The notes: generated from the letters alone by a model not told the origin. A stretch of DNA of 64,000 nucleotides from Planctomycetota bacterium (GCA_024230295.1 JAAERN010000049.1:62001-126000); one strand, 5' to 3'. Shown: positions 26,286 to 35,447, counted from the first letter of the stretch. Program-made: numbers and translations.

Positions 26286-27673
26286 CACAGATTCGCCACC
26301 GTTGCATACACAGGTATGAGCCGATACGTCAGCCCCTCTTCGGTCGTCACACGGGGTGGCACATACCACAGCCGATCGACGACTGGCGCGGCGCTGCTAG
26401 GCGATACGAGCCCTTTGGGGTAGTCGTTCGGTCGTGACATTCCAGACATCGCCGCCGCAGGCAAGATCGTGCTTGAGGTAAACATCTGGGGATCCACCTT
26501 GTCGCCGTCTGCGTCGAGATCAAGGCGATCGAGTCCACACGATACGAGCGGCGAAGGAACCGGGGCCGTCAGCGACACAGGAGTTTCGCCACCCCCTGCC
26601 CGCACGCGCCCGGTAGCAACACGGTGCACCGTTCCATACTGATCAATCAGCCACTGAGAAGGCCACTGCCATCCGTAGGCTGGGTTATCTGGATCAAAGG
26701 GATCATCCGAATCCGCGCCCGGAAGTGGCTCGACGTTATTTTCCCCTGAATACGCAGGCCCCTTCATGTCCACTGTCCATGGTCCAAATGCCACCGCAGG
26801 ATCATTGAGATCCTGCATCCATGGAACTGGAGATACCAACTGGGATGAATCATCATCCAGCCGCACTGGCTGAGGATGCCACGGAGGAGCGCTCATGCTC
26901 TCCCGTTGCACGCGGTACACAAAAACGGCAACCTGGATGGTGCCACCAACGCTGCGAAAGGCGCAGTCCCAGTAATACTTCGGCGTCCGTCCCGCCTGAT
27001 CCTGCAGCGGCCATTGGCGTTCGCTCGCCAGAATGAAGACCTTTGGGACGGACAGATATGGCATCGTCGGATCGCCGTTGAGTTCGATACCGTTGGCATC
27101 CTCGCGAATGATCTCACGAGAGTGGCTCGGGATACCCAACGTACGGCTCCCTCCGTCATAGGGATTGAACGAGAGAAACCTCTGCCAAGGATTCAGTACC
27201 GGCAACGTGTGCTCGCCGATTGTTTCGCCAGTCCCAGTCCACTGAAGTGAGTTGAAAATATCCAGCGAACCACGCTCAACAGTCTCACTGTCCGCCGAAA
27301 CAACCATTGCGGGTCGAAGCCAGGGCCATGTGTCCCGCGCCAGCCATGCAGCAGGATGGACCGTTCGCTGGCTGTAGAGTTTGTTCATGGCATCCAGTTT
27401 GGCCTGCTCGCCACCCTGCCACTCGTCCTGAGCGTCGATGTAATCCCACCAAGAACCGAAGTCTTCGCTGGAGATTCTGCTGCGAATGAGTTCGATCGCA
27501 TGCGAGGCAACCAGTGGGCCGTTGAGTTCATCCTCAGCCCGCTGCTGAAGCATCACGCCGGCCGGAAAGAGCGCGGCAATGCTGATGAGGCCGATCCCCA
27601 GGATGAAAATCGCCATCAAGAGTTCGATCAGTGAAAAACCCCGAGGCGGATTGGATCGGTGTACGCAATTCAT
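26285..27673 (-). CDS. Prepilin-type protein, GspI/PilV-like, with large C-terminal domain
   Basis: A 462-residue protein with the prepilin N-terminus PPRGFSLIELLMAIFILGIGLISIAALFPAG: Gly at -1, Glu at +5 and the hydrophobic helix of GspI/PilV proteins, which are usually 120-180 residues. The C-terminal part is unrecognised. It includes the acidic loop DLDADGDKVD near residue 400, which resembles a calcium-binding loop. The start ATG overlaps the stop of the GspH-like gene (ATGA) and its stop overlaps the GspJ-like start, so translation of the whole set is coupled. Confidence 0.82.
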   Translation of the reverse strand: MNCVHRSNPPRGFSLIELLMAIFILGIGLISIAALFPAGVMLQQRAEDELNGPLVASHAIELIRSRISSEDFGSWWDYIDAQDEWQGGEQAKLDAMNKLYSQRTVHPAAWLARDTWPWLRPAMVVSADSETVERGSLDIFNSLQWTGTGETIGEHTLPVLNPWQRFLSFNPYDGGSRTLGIPSHSREIIREDANGIELNGDPTMPYLSVPKVFILASERQWPLQDQAGRTPKYYWDCAFRSVGGTIQVAVFVYRVQRESMSAPPWHPQPVRLDDDSSQLVSPVPWMQDLNDPAVAFGPWTVDMKGPAYSGENNVEPLPGADSDDPFDPDNPAYGWQWPSQWLIDQYGTVHRVATGRVRAGGGETPVSLTAPVPSPLVSCGLDRLDLDADGDKVDPQMFTSSTILPAAAMSGMSRPNDYPKGLVSPSSAAPVVDRLWYVPPRVTTEEGLTYRLIPVYATVANL

Positions 27674-28779
27674 CGATTGGTCGCCTCCAACGGAACGCCG
27701 CTGAACTTGTTGAAGTGCAGTTGCCGAGCATTGGCATCAATGAATCCCCGCAGTGCGTCGGAACGCGTACTGACCGCCTTACGACGAAGCACATCGGTTG
27801 GAGAGTTCAGCCACTCCATGGGATCGAGTTGCTTGCGGGCATCACGCTCGTCATAAATCGCCAACCAAGATCCGGTGACAACCAACGGTTCATCATCGAG
27901 CCGCTGTTGACAAACTGGCAGCCGCTCGGCTTCGTTGTCCTCCCACATGTCCTTCGCTGGAATATGAACGCCATCGGTCAGCCGATATCTGGCGCCGACG
28001 TAGCAGCCTGCCGAGGGGGGGGACCATGGAACCGCTGCCTGTCCGTCCTCGACGGGCGGGCAGGGATCGGGGCCGCCGAACCCGGGAGGATCCTGACGAT
28101 TGCAATAGTCGAGCCCTTCGTACCGCTGAAGTCCATCGGCATTGAAATCGACCCACAGCCAATCGGCATCTGCCGTGTGAACAAAGTTGGCGACCGATCC
28201 ATCACCCGAAAACAAGATGCCAATCATCTGCCCAGGCACTTCCGGAAGTTTCGTTGAGAACTGGCTTGGTGTGAGATATTGAATGTCCCCGTCGTAGGCC
28301 ATGGGGTCTGTCGTCGGCGAGTTGCTGTAGTCACTCAGATTGGAAAGCCTGTGGCCGGGCACGGCGACGCCGATTCCTTCGGCAAGTTGCATGGGCTTGC
28401 CCGAGTCGACCGGAACGAAACGCGATGTTCGCGGTTTACTGCTAACACCAGGATCACTCAGGTCAGGGTTAGGCACCCATGGGAGCGTTTCGCCTGAGTA
28501 CTGGGCAACAACACCCTCCAATTGCTGTACCCCCGACGATGTGAGAACCGGGCGGAACACCAAGGCCGTCGGCCGGGCATCTTCGATTGCCCGCTGCCTG
28601 GCCACAGAGAGCATGTTCTTTACTTCCTCGACCGCGCCTGCTCTACGCACATCGGATGCGATCGCCTGGTACGAAGCCACGGTTGCAAGACCGAGCACGC
28701 CGATAATTGCAACGACCGCCAACAGCTCAATGAGCGTAAAGGCGGTTCGGATCACCTGGCTGTACCCGCATCTCACCAT
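27670..28779 (-). CDS. Prepilin-type protein, GspH-like
   Basis: A 369-residue protein with N-terminal RTAFTLIELLAVVAIIGVLGLATVASY (Ala at -1, Glu at +5), followed by EVKNMLSVARQRAIEDARPTALVF. That second segment, a helix leading into a beta strand, is the GspH/FimT pattern. GspH proteins are usually about 170 residues. The rest is unknown; it holds an EF-hand-like loop DFNADGLQRYEG and proline-rich stretches. It overlaps the preceding gene by seven bases. In type II systems GspH connects the shaft to the tip. Confidence 0.82.
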   Translation of the reverse strand: MVRCGYSQVIRTAFTLIELLAVVAIIGVLGLATVASYQAIASDVRRAGAVEEVKNMLSVARQRAIEDARPTALVFRPVLTSSGVQQLEGVVAQYSGETLPWVPNPDLSDPGVSSKPRTSRFVPVDSGKPMQLAEGIGVAVPGHRLSNLSDYSNSPTTDPMAYDGDIQYLTPSQFSTKLPEVPGQMIGILFSGDGSVANFVHTADADWLWVDFNADGLQRYEGLDYCNRQDPPGFGGPDPCPPVEDGQAAVPWSPPSAGCYVGARYRLTDGVHIPAKDMWEDNEAERLPVCQQRLDDEPLVVTGSWLAIYDERDARKQLDPMEWLNSPTDVLRRKAVSTRSDALRGFIDANARQLHFNKFSGVPLEATNR

Positions 28780-29639
28780 TGACGCACTCCGTACGAGTAG
28801 AGGTTGTCTTCGGTTCTTCGGAAGCGAACATCCTCCTGGGGCGGCGTAAAGTCAGTTCCCAATGGATGGACAAAGCCAACCCAGCCATACCGCTGATCAG
28901 CCCCACTGCTCATGAAGTAGGTACGGTCACTTGAGGCCGGACCGAATGCTCGCTCTTCAAATGTTCGGATTGTCCCGTCTTCATCCCGCAAGGATGTGTT
29001 TGGGCCCGCCAGTTCCTCATCGTTGACGCCAATCCCATCCATCGCCCCCGTGTACCAATCACGCCCGGCAAAAACGACCACCACAGGTCGCCCCCATGAA
29101 TCGACGAGCAACTTGTCGGTCGGAGATGACCCCGCACCGACTTCCTCCCAGAAGTCGCTTGGAAGCTTCGCCAAAATGGCCCGGCAAGACTCAACTGACT
29201 GCAATCGCTTCACGACTTCGACCATCAATTTCCGACCGGCCCGATTCGACGCGGCAGTTTCCCAATTCGCGTAGTCGTCAGAATCAATGGAGTAGTCCTC
29301 TAGAAATCCAATGCCGTCGAGTTGATCCTGCGCATACACACCCCGAACGGGAATGTCATAGCTGCTCTGACCATTAAGCGGCTCGTCGTCGTATGGCTGG
29401 GCTAGGTCCCCATCTCCCTGCCCATAGGTCAGTGCATGCCCCGTGTGTTGCTGGTACTCGACCATAGCCGCATCAAGAAGGCTCAGCATGTCCTGGGTCT
29501 TGCGGCGATCGGCCGAATCAAGAACGGCCGAACCGATCGAGAGTGTGATGGCCGCAAGAATGCTGATGATCACAATCGCGATCATCAACTCGATCATGGT
29601 GAAGCCGTGATACCTCGATACCGCTCGCTTTCCACTCAT
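28773..29639 (-). CDS. Prepilin-type protein, GspG/major pseudopilin-like
   Basis: A 288-residue protein with N-terminal YHGFTMIELMIAIVIISILAAITLSIG (Gly at -1, Glu at +5), followed by KTQDMLSLLDAAMVEYQQHTG. This helix resembles the GspG pattern in which a chain of about 130 residues follows. Here it is twice that length. The C-terminal half contains WGRPVVVVF, similar to the D-x-WGRPY strand of GspG, and DDEDGTIRTFEE. It is the best candidate for the structural shaft subunit, though the adjacent 416-residue protein has the same strand motif. Start and stop overlap both neighbours. Confidence 0.8.
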   Translation of the reverse strand: MSGKRAVSRYHGFTMIELMIAIVIISILAAITLSIGSAVLDSADRRKTQDMLSLLDAAMVEYQQHTGHALTYGQGDGDLAQPYDDEPLNGQSSYDIPVRGVYAQDQLDGIGFLEDYSIDSDDYANWETAASNRAGRKLMVEVVKRLQSVESCRAILAKLPSDFWEEVGAGSSPTDKLLVDSWGRPVVVVFAGRDWYTGAMDGIGVNDEELAGPNTSLRDEDGTIRTFEERAFGPASSDRTYFMSSGADQRYGWVGFVHPLGTDFTPPQEDVRFRRTEDNLYSYGVRQW

Positions 29640-30886
29640 TGGCCGATCTCCACAATGTTGTCCCGGTTGGCTTCCTCGGTAGCGACGACACCCGTGTCAA
29701 AGGCCGGCCTGCCAAGCCACTGAAGATTCAATCCGTCTTCGTACCACCCGTTCGCGGCATTATCGAAGGCCGCATGATCACCGCGACCATCAGACAATCC
29801 AGCAATGGGTTCACCTGGAAAGTCAACTCGCGCCCAATCGTAAATGCGTCGATTGGCGCCAGCTGACATAAATGCGAATCGACCGGTCAGCAGGGCACGG
29901 GGAATCGAAGGATCGCCGTGTGGATCACCACCATCTCCGACCAGCCCGTAGTCACCCCACCGCTCCCCATTTTCATTCGTGAACCACCAAGTGGTTTCCT
30001 CGCCGTCGCCAAACTCCCACGGCCGCAGTGCGAAGTACTCGGCCATCGTCGGGGCATATGTCCACTCCGGGGATGGCTGGTAGTCCGAGGGATAACGCCG
30101 CCCCGGCTCACCGGGCGGATGATTGATGCGGTAGTAGCGAATAGGCGTGCCCCAGGCATCGACGATCACCTTCGGAGCACAGGACTTGTAATCAGAATCA
30201 CCCGGAAAAACGACCAGCGGCTGGTTTGTCGCAGGGTCGATCGAACCATCCCACGCACCAAAGTCCCAGTGGTCTGCAGCAGTGTCATCTTCCACGCTGC
30301 AGTCGCCATCCCAACCGATCGCGCCGACCATTGCTGGGTCGTCGAGTTCTAGGTATGGGCCGAGCACGGTGCCTAACTGACCCAAACGCGCAGGTCGCCG
30401 CTCACACAATTCTGGGCGGCCCTCGTCGGTCCCGACGTTATCTGACCAGCCCGCATTCCAGAAGCCGTCGTCACCGGGGCGATGAATGCCCAGAGAGGCT
30501 GCCGTCGCTTCCGTGGGGTCATCGACGTCGTATCCATACCCGTCATGCTCCTCGTCGCCGTACCCGAGCAAATACTCTGCTGGCGAGGTATAGGAGTACC
30601 GACGCTGCATGGCAGTTAGGTACACGGGATAATCACCGTCCATCTTTCGCGTTGGCTCCACGCCGTCAACTCCAGCGCGATCGTTGTCGAGGAGTGGCGG
30701 CAGATAACCGGCTTCCGATTCAAACCGCACAACTGCCTGAGAAAGTGCCCTGAGTCGAGACTTGGTCGTAGCGACCATCGCAGCCTCTCGAGCGCCGCCT
30801 GCGGCGACAACCAACAGGCCGATCAATACGACGACGATGCCCATCGTGACCAGAATCTCAACCATCGTGAAGGCACGGCGAGGCAT
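29636..30886 (-). CDS. Prepilin-type protein, second GspG-like subunit
   Basis: A 416-residue protein beginning PRRAFTMVEILVTMGIVVVLIGLLVVAAGG (Ala at -1, Glu at +5), followed by KSRLRALSQAVVRFESEAGYLPP, a GspG-like helix. Near the C-terminus VIVDAWGTPIRYYRIN matches the WG-x-P strand that closes the GspG fold and binds calcium in known structures. The long insertion between these parts is lineage-specific. The gene begins two bases after the pilC stop and overlaps the next prepilin gene (ATGA). It might be the major subunit in place of its neighbour. Confidence 0.8.
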   Translation of the reverse strand: MPRRAFTMVEILVTMGIVVVLIGLLVVAAGGAREAAMVATTKSRLRALSQAVVRFESEAGYLPPLLDNDRAGVDGVEPTRKMDGDYPVYLTAMQRRYSYTSPAEYLLGYGDEEHDGYGYDVDDPTEATAASLGIHRPGDDGFWNAGWSDNVGTDEGRPELCERRPARLGQLGTVLGPYLELDDPAMVGAIGWDGDCSVEDDTAADHWDFGAWDGSIDPATNQPLVVFPGDSDYKSCAPKVIVDAWGTPIRYYRINHPPGEPGRRYPSDYQPSPEWTYAPTMAEYFALRPWEFGDGEETTWWFTNENGERWGDYGLVGDGGDPHGDPSIPRALLTGRFAFMSAGANRRIYDWARVDFPGEPIAGLSDGRGDHAAFDNAANGWYEDGLNLQWLGRPAFDTGVVATEEANRDNIVEIGQ

Positions 30887-30888
30887 GA

Positions 30889-32220
30889 CTACTGGTTCTC
30901 CGAAACCGACTGAATCATCTTGACCAGCGGCATAAAGAGCGCGAGCACAATACCACCGACAATGGTGCCGAGGACCACGACAAGCATTGGTTCGACCAAG
31001 CTCAAAAGTGACTGCACTGCGACATCCACTTCTTCGTCGTAGTTATCTGCGACCTTCATAAGCATGACGTCGAGATCGCCCGTCTCTTCACCCACATCGA
31101 TCATGTTCACGACAATGCCATCGCACACTTTCGATTCTCGAAGCGGCGCCGCAAACGACTCACCCTCACGGATCGAGTCATGCACACGCTGAAGGGCTCG
31201 CTCAAAAACCCAGTTGCCACAAGTGTCGCGAGTGATATTGACGGCTTCAAGAATCGGTACGCCGGCCGAAACAAGCGTGCCGAGCGTTCGCGTAAACCTT
31301 GCAACCGTGGTCTTTTCAACCAGCACACCAACAACGGGAATCTTGAGAACGACCCAATCAATCGCCGCACGCCCGAATCCAGTCTTCTTGAATACCTTGA
31401 GGCCAGAGAACAACACGAATGGCGACGCAACGATAACGGACCACCCAGGCACTAACTGGCCGGGCTGCTTGCCCGCAACCCACGAACTGGCTTGGATCAA
31501 GAACTTGGTCAGCCCAGGCAACTCGATTTCGAAATCTGCAAAGATCTCTTCAAATTTCGGAATCACAAAATACATGATGCCTGTCACGATCGCGATCGCA
31601 ATGATCACGACGACCGTCGGATAGATCATCGCACCCTTGATTCGAGCGCGAAGCCTCGCCGCCTTTTCCATAAAGTTGGCGAGACGCTGAAGGATGACAT
31701 CCAGAACACCACCGATTTCGCCGGCCGCGACCATCTTGCAGTAGAGTCGATCAAACCCCTTGGGGTGCTTGGCGAACGCATCAGAGAGCGTTGAGCCGGC
31801 CTCGACATCCGCCACGACTTGCGTGAGAATCACCTTGAGCTTGCCTGGCTTCTGCTGCTGTTCAAGAATCTGCAGCGAGCGTAGCAGCGGCAAACCTGCG
31901 TCCTGCAGGGTGGAGAGCTGTCGAGTGAACTGAGTCAGCACCTTGATCTTGACTGGACCGAAACTCGGCAGCCTGATTTGAATGCCCTTCTTTTCCTTCT
32001 TACTTTTCGCTTCTGGCTTTTCCTTCTTCTTCTTCCGCTTGCCACCAGCCTTAACTCGGGCTTTCTTGCGACCGCCCTCGCCATCGCTCTGCGTCACAGA
32101 CGTCGGAAAGAAACCCTGCCCGCGAATCTGCTGAATTGCATCTTCGCTGCTGCCAGCCTCCACAGATCCGCTCGTCGGTTTTCCAGCGGAATCCAATGCT
32201 TCGTATTGATAGGTCGCCAT
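30889..32220 (-). CDS. PilC/GspF inner-membrane platform protein
   Basis: A 443-residue platform protein of the type IV pilus/type II secretion machine. Two copies of the GspF domain are visible: FTRQLSTLQDAGLPLLRSLQILE with a transmembrane segment near residue 200, and FTRTLGTLVSAGVPILEAVNITRDTCGN with the final hydrophobic segment MLVVVLGTIVGGIVLALFMPLVKM. The N-terminal MATYQYEALDSAGK is typical. Unusual is a strongly basic insertion (GGKRKKKKEKPEAKSKKEKK) near residues 55-82, between the N-terminal strand and the first GspF domain. It transmits ATPase motion to pseudopilin assembly. Confidence 0.95.
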   Translation of the reverse strand: MATYQYEALDSAGKPTSGSVEAGSSEDAIQQIRGQGFFPTSVTQSDGEGGRKKARVKAGGKRKKKKEKPEAKSKKEKKGIQIRLPSFGPVKIKVLTQFTRQLSTLQDAGLPLLRSLQILEQQQKPGKLKVILTQVVADVEAGSTLSDAFAKHPKGFDRLYCKMVAAGEIGGVLDVILQRLANFMEKAARLRARIKGAMIYPTVVVIIAIAIVTGIMYFVIPKFEEIFADFEIELPGLTKFLIQASSWVAGKQPGQLVPGWSVIVASPFVLFSGLKVFKKTGFGRAAIDWVVLKIPVVGVLVEKTTVARFTRTLGTLVSAGVPILEAVNITRDTCGNWVFERALQRVHDSIREGESFAAPLRESKVCDGIVVNMIDVGEETGDLDVMLMKVADNYDEEVDVAVQSLLSLVEPMLVVVLGTIVGGIVLALFMPLVKMIQSVSENQ

Positions 32221-32248
32221 GGGTTGTTCTCACCGGCACATGCCGGAA

Positions 32249-34204
32249 CTACTCCTCGCTAATGGTCTCACGAAGGACTTCGTCGATGGTGGTGCGGCCG
32301 TCATAGATAGAAAGAAGGCCTGACTCTCGTAGCGTTCGCATTCCGCGTTTGCGACACTCAGTACGGAGCAGTGCTGTCGACGCTTGCCTCATGATGAGTT
32401 CGCGGATCGCATCATCCATCGTCATAATCTCGAAGAGCGCAAGCCGCCCCTTGTATCCACTGCCGTTGCAGCTATCACATCCGCTTCCACGGAAGAAGGA
32501 CTGGCCAACAACATCTTCTGGGCGAAGTTCGAGCTCCATGAGCTCGGCCTCGCTTGGCGTGTACTGCTGCTTGCACTTCAAACAAATCCTGCGAACCAGC
32601 CGCTGGGCCACGATGGCTTCAATCGTTGCCGTAATCAAGAAGGCCTCAACGCCAAGATCGACCATACGAAGTACGGTCGACGGCGCATCGTTGGTGTGCA
32701 ACGTCGAGAACACAAGGTGGCCCGTCAGCGCAGCCTGAATTGCGATTTGCGCAGTCTCAAGGTCACGAATCTCACCAATGAGAATCGTGTCGGGATCCTG
32801 ACGCAAAAACGAACGAAGTAGCCTGGCGAACGTGAGGTCCTGATCAGTATTGACCTGACACTGCACCAGGCCGTCGATGTCGTACTCGACGGGATCCTCA
32901 GCCGTCAAAATCTTGGTCTCGGGGGTATTAAGCGCACTGAGCGCGGCATACAACGTTGTCGTTTTGCCAGAACCAGTAGGCCCCGTTATCAGCACCACGC
33001 CATTGGGCCGTCGAATGAGTTCGTTCATTGTTCCGAGTTCATCATCCCGAAGCCCGATTCGGTCGATGGCCAACTCGACATTGCTCCGGTCCAATACACG
33101 CATAACGACCGACTCGCCATACATCGTGGGGAGGACCGAGATACGCAGATCAATGGGGTTCTGGTTAACGGTCAACTCAATACGCCCGTCCTGAGGTAGA
33201 CGCCGCTCCGCAATATCCAGATTCGCCATGACCTTGATTCGGGAAACAATCGGCAGTGCCAAATGCGGCGGTGGCGGAACCATCTCATAGAGCACGCCGT
33301 CAATGCGATACCTCATCTTGAACTCGTCTTCAAACGGTTCGAAGTGGATATCACTCGCCTTGTCTCGGATCGCCTGCAACAGAACCAGATTGAGCAACTT
33401 GACGACCTTGTTGTCTTCGGAGGCTGCCGCGAGTTGATCGAGGTCGATTGACTCTCCACGCCCCTCGAGTGCCGCCAAAGTATCGGACTCTTCGAGAGCC
33501 GCCATGACGTCGAGCATCGAGGAACCTGATTGCGATGCGGACGCGTAGAGCCGCTCGATAGCCGCATCGACGGCCGCCGGAGGCGCAACAACCGCATTGA
33601 CTTTGAAGCCCATCAGCAATCGAAGGTCATCAACCGCGCGATAATTGTCCGCGGACTTCATCGCAATCGTGATCGCCTTTCGATTTGCATCGAAGGCAAC
33701 CGGCACGATTTGATAAGTGCGTGCCGTTTCGCCGGGCAAGTGTTCCGTCAGGGCCTCGTCGATCGAATCTGGATCCAGCTCGACGAATTCGAGCCCGATC
33801 TGGCCAGCCAGAACTTGCAGAATGTCCTGCTCGGTGATCTTGTCGAGTTCCAGAAGTATCTCGCCGACCTTGGTCCGCTCCCCCTTCTGAACGCGGCGCT
33901 TCTGAATTGCCAGGGCTTCATGTACTTCGTCTCTGGTCAGTTTCCCCAACTTGACCAAGATCCGCCCGAATCGCCGCCCCTTCAGTTCCGTGGCAGCACT
34001 GCCGTCACTGCGACGGCGGCGGCCTGATCGTGAACTTCGGCTGCTGGAGCTACTCCTGCGGCTCGAACTGCTCCGGGTCGTTTCCGCCTGGGCTGAATCC
34101 GACTTGGATGCGGCGTTGCTACTGCTTGATTGTTCTTTGTTGGACAAGGGCCAGTTCCCTATACACCCGAGCAAGGGCCCCTCGCCACGCTCAACGCTCT
34201 CCAC
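32249..34204 (-). CDS. PilB/GspE-type assembly ATPase with Ser/Arg-rich N-terminus
   Basis: About 651 residues. After a disordered segment of roughly 60 residues made largely of Ser and Arg comes an MshEN/GspE-N domain (RFGRILVKLGKLTRDEVHEAL). Then follows the ATPase: GPTGSGKTTTLYA near residue 410 (Walker A), DPDTILIGEIRD (Walker B) and GHLVFSTLHTNDA (His box). Two CxxC pairs (CLKCKQQY, CDSCNGSGYKGR) form the zinc-binding tetracysteine motif of GspE/PilB. It powers extension. The start is uncertain: GTG 34204 from the track, or a TTG just upstream of SNKEQ. It lies 28 bases upstream of pilC. Confidence 0.93.
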   Translation of the reverse strand: MESVERGEGPLLGCIGNWPLSNKEQSSSSNAASKSDSAQAETTRSSSSRRSSSSSRSSRSGRRRRSDGSAATELKGRRFGRILVKLGKLTRDEVHEALAIQKRRVQKGERTKVGEILLELDKITEQDILQVLAGQIGLEFVELDPDSIDEALTEHLPGETARTYQIVPVAFDANRKAITIAMKSADNYRAVDDLRLLMGFKVNAVVAPPAAVDAAIERLYASASQSGSSMLDVMAALEESDTLAALEGRGESIDLDQLAAASEDNKVVKLLNLVLLQAIRDKASDIHFEPFEDEFKMRYRIDGVLYEMVPPPPHLALPIVSRIKVMANLDIAERRLPQDGRIELTVNQNPIDLRISVLPTMYGESVVMRVLDRSNVELAIDRIGLRDDELGTMNELIRRPNGVVLITGPTGSGKTTTLYAALSALNTPETKILTAEDPVEYDIDGLVQCQVNTDQDLTFARLLRSFLRQDPDTILIGEIRDLETAQIAIQAALTGHLVFSTLHTNDAPSTVLRMVDLGVEAFLITATIEAIVAQRLVRRICLKCKQQYTPSEAELMELELRPEDVVGQSFFRGSGCDSCNGSGYKGRLALFEIMTMDDAIRELIMRQASTALLRTECRKRGMRTLRESGLLSIYDGRTTIDEVLRETISEE

Positions 34205-34246
34205 TGCCCGACACCGGGCATCAATGAGAGCGAATAGCCACTAACA

Positions 34247-34275
34247 AGTATGCTGTGCTCGATATCCTATTGCAA
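34247..34275 (-). promoter_or_regulatory. Candidate sigma-70-type promoter for the pilB-pilC-pseudopilin unit
   Basis: On the minus strand, TTGCAA (34275-34270) and CATACT (34252-34247) are separated by 17 bases in the 124-base gap between pilT and the second ATPase gene, the largest gap inside the locus. Each box matches the consensus at four of six positions. Transcription would start about 36 bases before the GTG at 34204. Confidence 0.33.
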
Positions 34276-34313
34276 GGCCCAACATGAGCCTTTCTTGCTA
34301 TTGCCACCGGCCC

Positions 34314-34330
34314 GATGCAATGATTGCATC
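34314..34330. promoter_or_regulatory. 17-base perfect palindrome (possible operator)
   Basis: GATGCAAT-G-ATTGCATC is a perfect palindrome with eight-base arms and a single central base. It overlaps the first bases of the pilT stop codon and sits about 40 bases upstream of the candidate promoter of the next ATPase gene. The short spacer argues for a dimeric protein-binding site rather than an RNA hairpin. Confidence 0.4.
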
Positions 34331-35447
34331 AGGCGCTAGCCTGGTCAGCCTGGTCGAGTTCTGTCCGACCAACCGACTTTCCGACCCGATGAATCCGATT
34401 CGTGAGCTCTGAGGCATCCCGGGCCTTGTCGATCATCTCTTCTGCGTCAATCACGCCACGCTCGAAGAGGCCCCAAAGGTGGTCATCCAGCAACTGCATG
34501 CCGAATTTCTTGCCTGTCTGGATCGCCGAGTCGATTCGGAAGGTCTTGTTCTCACGAATCAGGTTGGCAATGGCAGGCGTCACAACGAGGAACTCGTAGG
34601 ACGCCACCCGTCCGGGCTTGTCAGATCGGGACAGCAACTGCTGGGAGAGCACCGCAAGCAGCGTCACCGACAACTGCACCCGGATCTGCTCCTGCTGATT
34701 CGTAGGAAAGGCGTCAATAATTCGGTTGATCGTGCCCGACGCCCCCGTCGTATGAAGTGTCGCAAACACCAAGTGCCCTGTTTCGGCCGCAGCGATGGCT
34801 GCTTCGATCGTATCCAAATCACGCATTTCACCGACGAGAATGACATCGGGGTCCTGCCTCAATGCCCGGCGAAGCGCCTCGGAGAAGGACGGGACATCCA
34901 CCCCGACTTCGCGTTGATTCACCACCGACTTCTTGTGGTAGTGGTAGTACTCGATCGGATCTTCGACCGTCACAATGTGTCGGTCGTAACTCATGTTGAT
35001 GTGGTCGATCATCGTGGCGAGGCTGGTCGTCTTGCCCGACCCGGTCGGCCCAGTCACGATGAACAGGCCTCGCGGGCGCCGAATCAATTCTCGAACAATC
35101 TCAGGGAGACCGATCTGATCAAACGTCAGCAGTTCATTGGGAATGAGCCGCAGCACAATGCTGATATTGCCTCGCTGGCGAAACACCGCGACACGGAACC
35201 GAGCCCGGTCGCCATAGGCAAAGCCGAAGTCGGTGCTTCCATGCTCCTGAAGTTCCTGCTGACAACGCTCGGGCGTGATCGACTTCATCAGCGCCACGGC
35301 GTCTTCGTTGTCCAAGACCTTGGTGTCGAGGCTCCTCAAACGACCACTCAGGCGAAGCGTGGGCTTCCGCCCAACCGAGATGTGAAGGTCCGATGCATCT
35401 TGGCGGATCACCGTATCGAGAAGTCGATCAATTTGAATACTTGACAT
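34329..35447 (-). CDS. pilT: PilT-type retraction ATPase
   Basis: About 372 residues. From ATG 35447 the sequence MSSIQIDRLLDTVIRQDASDLHISVG aligns with PilT N-termini. It contains GPTGSGKTTSLATMIDHIN near residue 136 (Walker A), DPDVILVGEMRD (Walker B) and GHLVFATLHTTGASGTINRIIDAFP (His box and the GTINR segment typical of PilT). No zinc tetracysteine is present, which separates it from the two PilB-like ATPases. PilT depolymerises pili to retract them; a pure type II secretion system would lack it. The track start at 35480 is a GTG only one base after AGGAGG. It lies between the two PilB-like genes. Confidence 0.93.
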   Translation of the reverse strand: MSSIQIDRLLDTVIRQDASDLHISVGRKPTLRLSGRLRSLDTKVLDNEDAVALMKSITPERCQQELQEHGSTDFGFAYGDRARFRVAVFRQRGNISIVLRLIPNELLTFDQIGLPEIVRELIRRPRGLFIVTGPTGSGKTTSLATMIDHINMSYDRHIVTVEDPIEYYHYHKKSVVNQREVGVDVPSFSEALRRALRQDPDVILVGEMRDLDTIEAAIAAAETGHLVFATLHTTGASGTINRIIDAFPTNQQEQIRVQLSVTLLAVLSQQLLSRSDKPGRVASYEFLVVTPAIANLIRENKTFRIDSAIQTGKKFGMQLLDDHLWGLFERGVIDAEEMIDKARDASELTNRIHRVGKSVGRTELDQADQASA

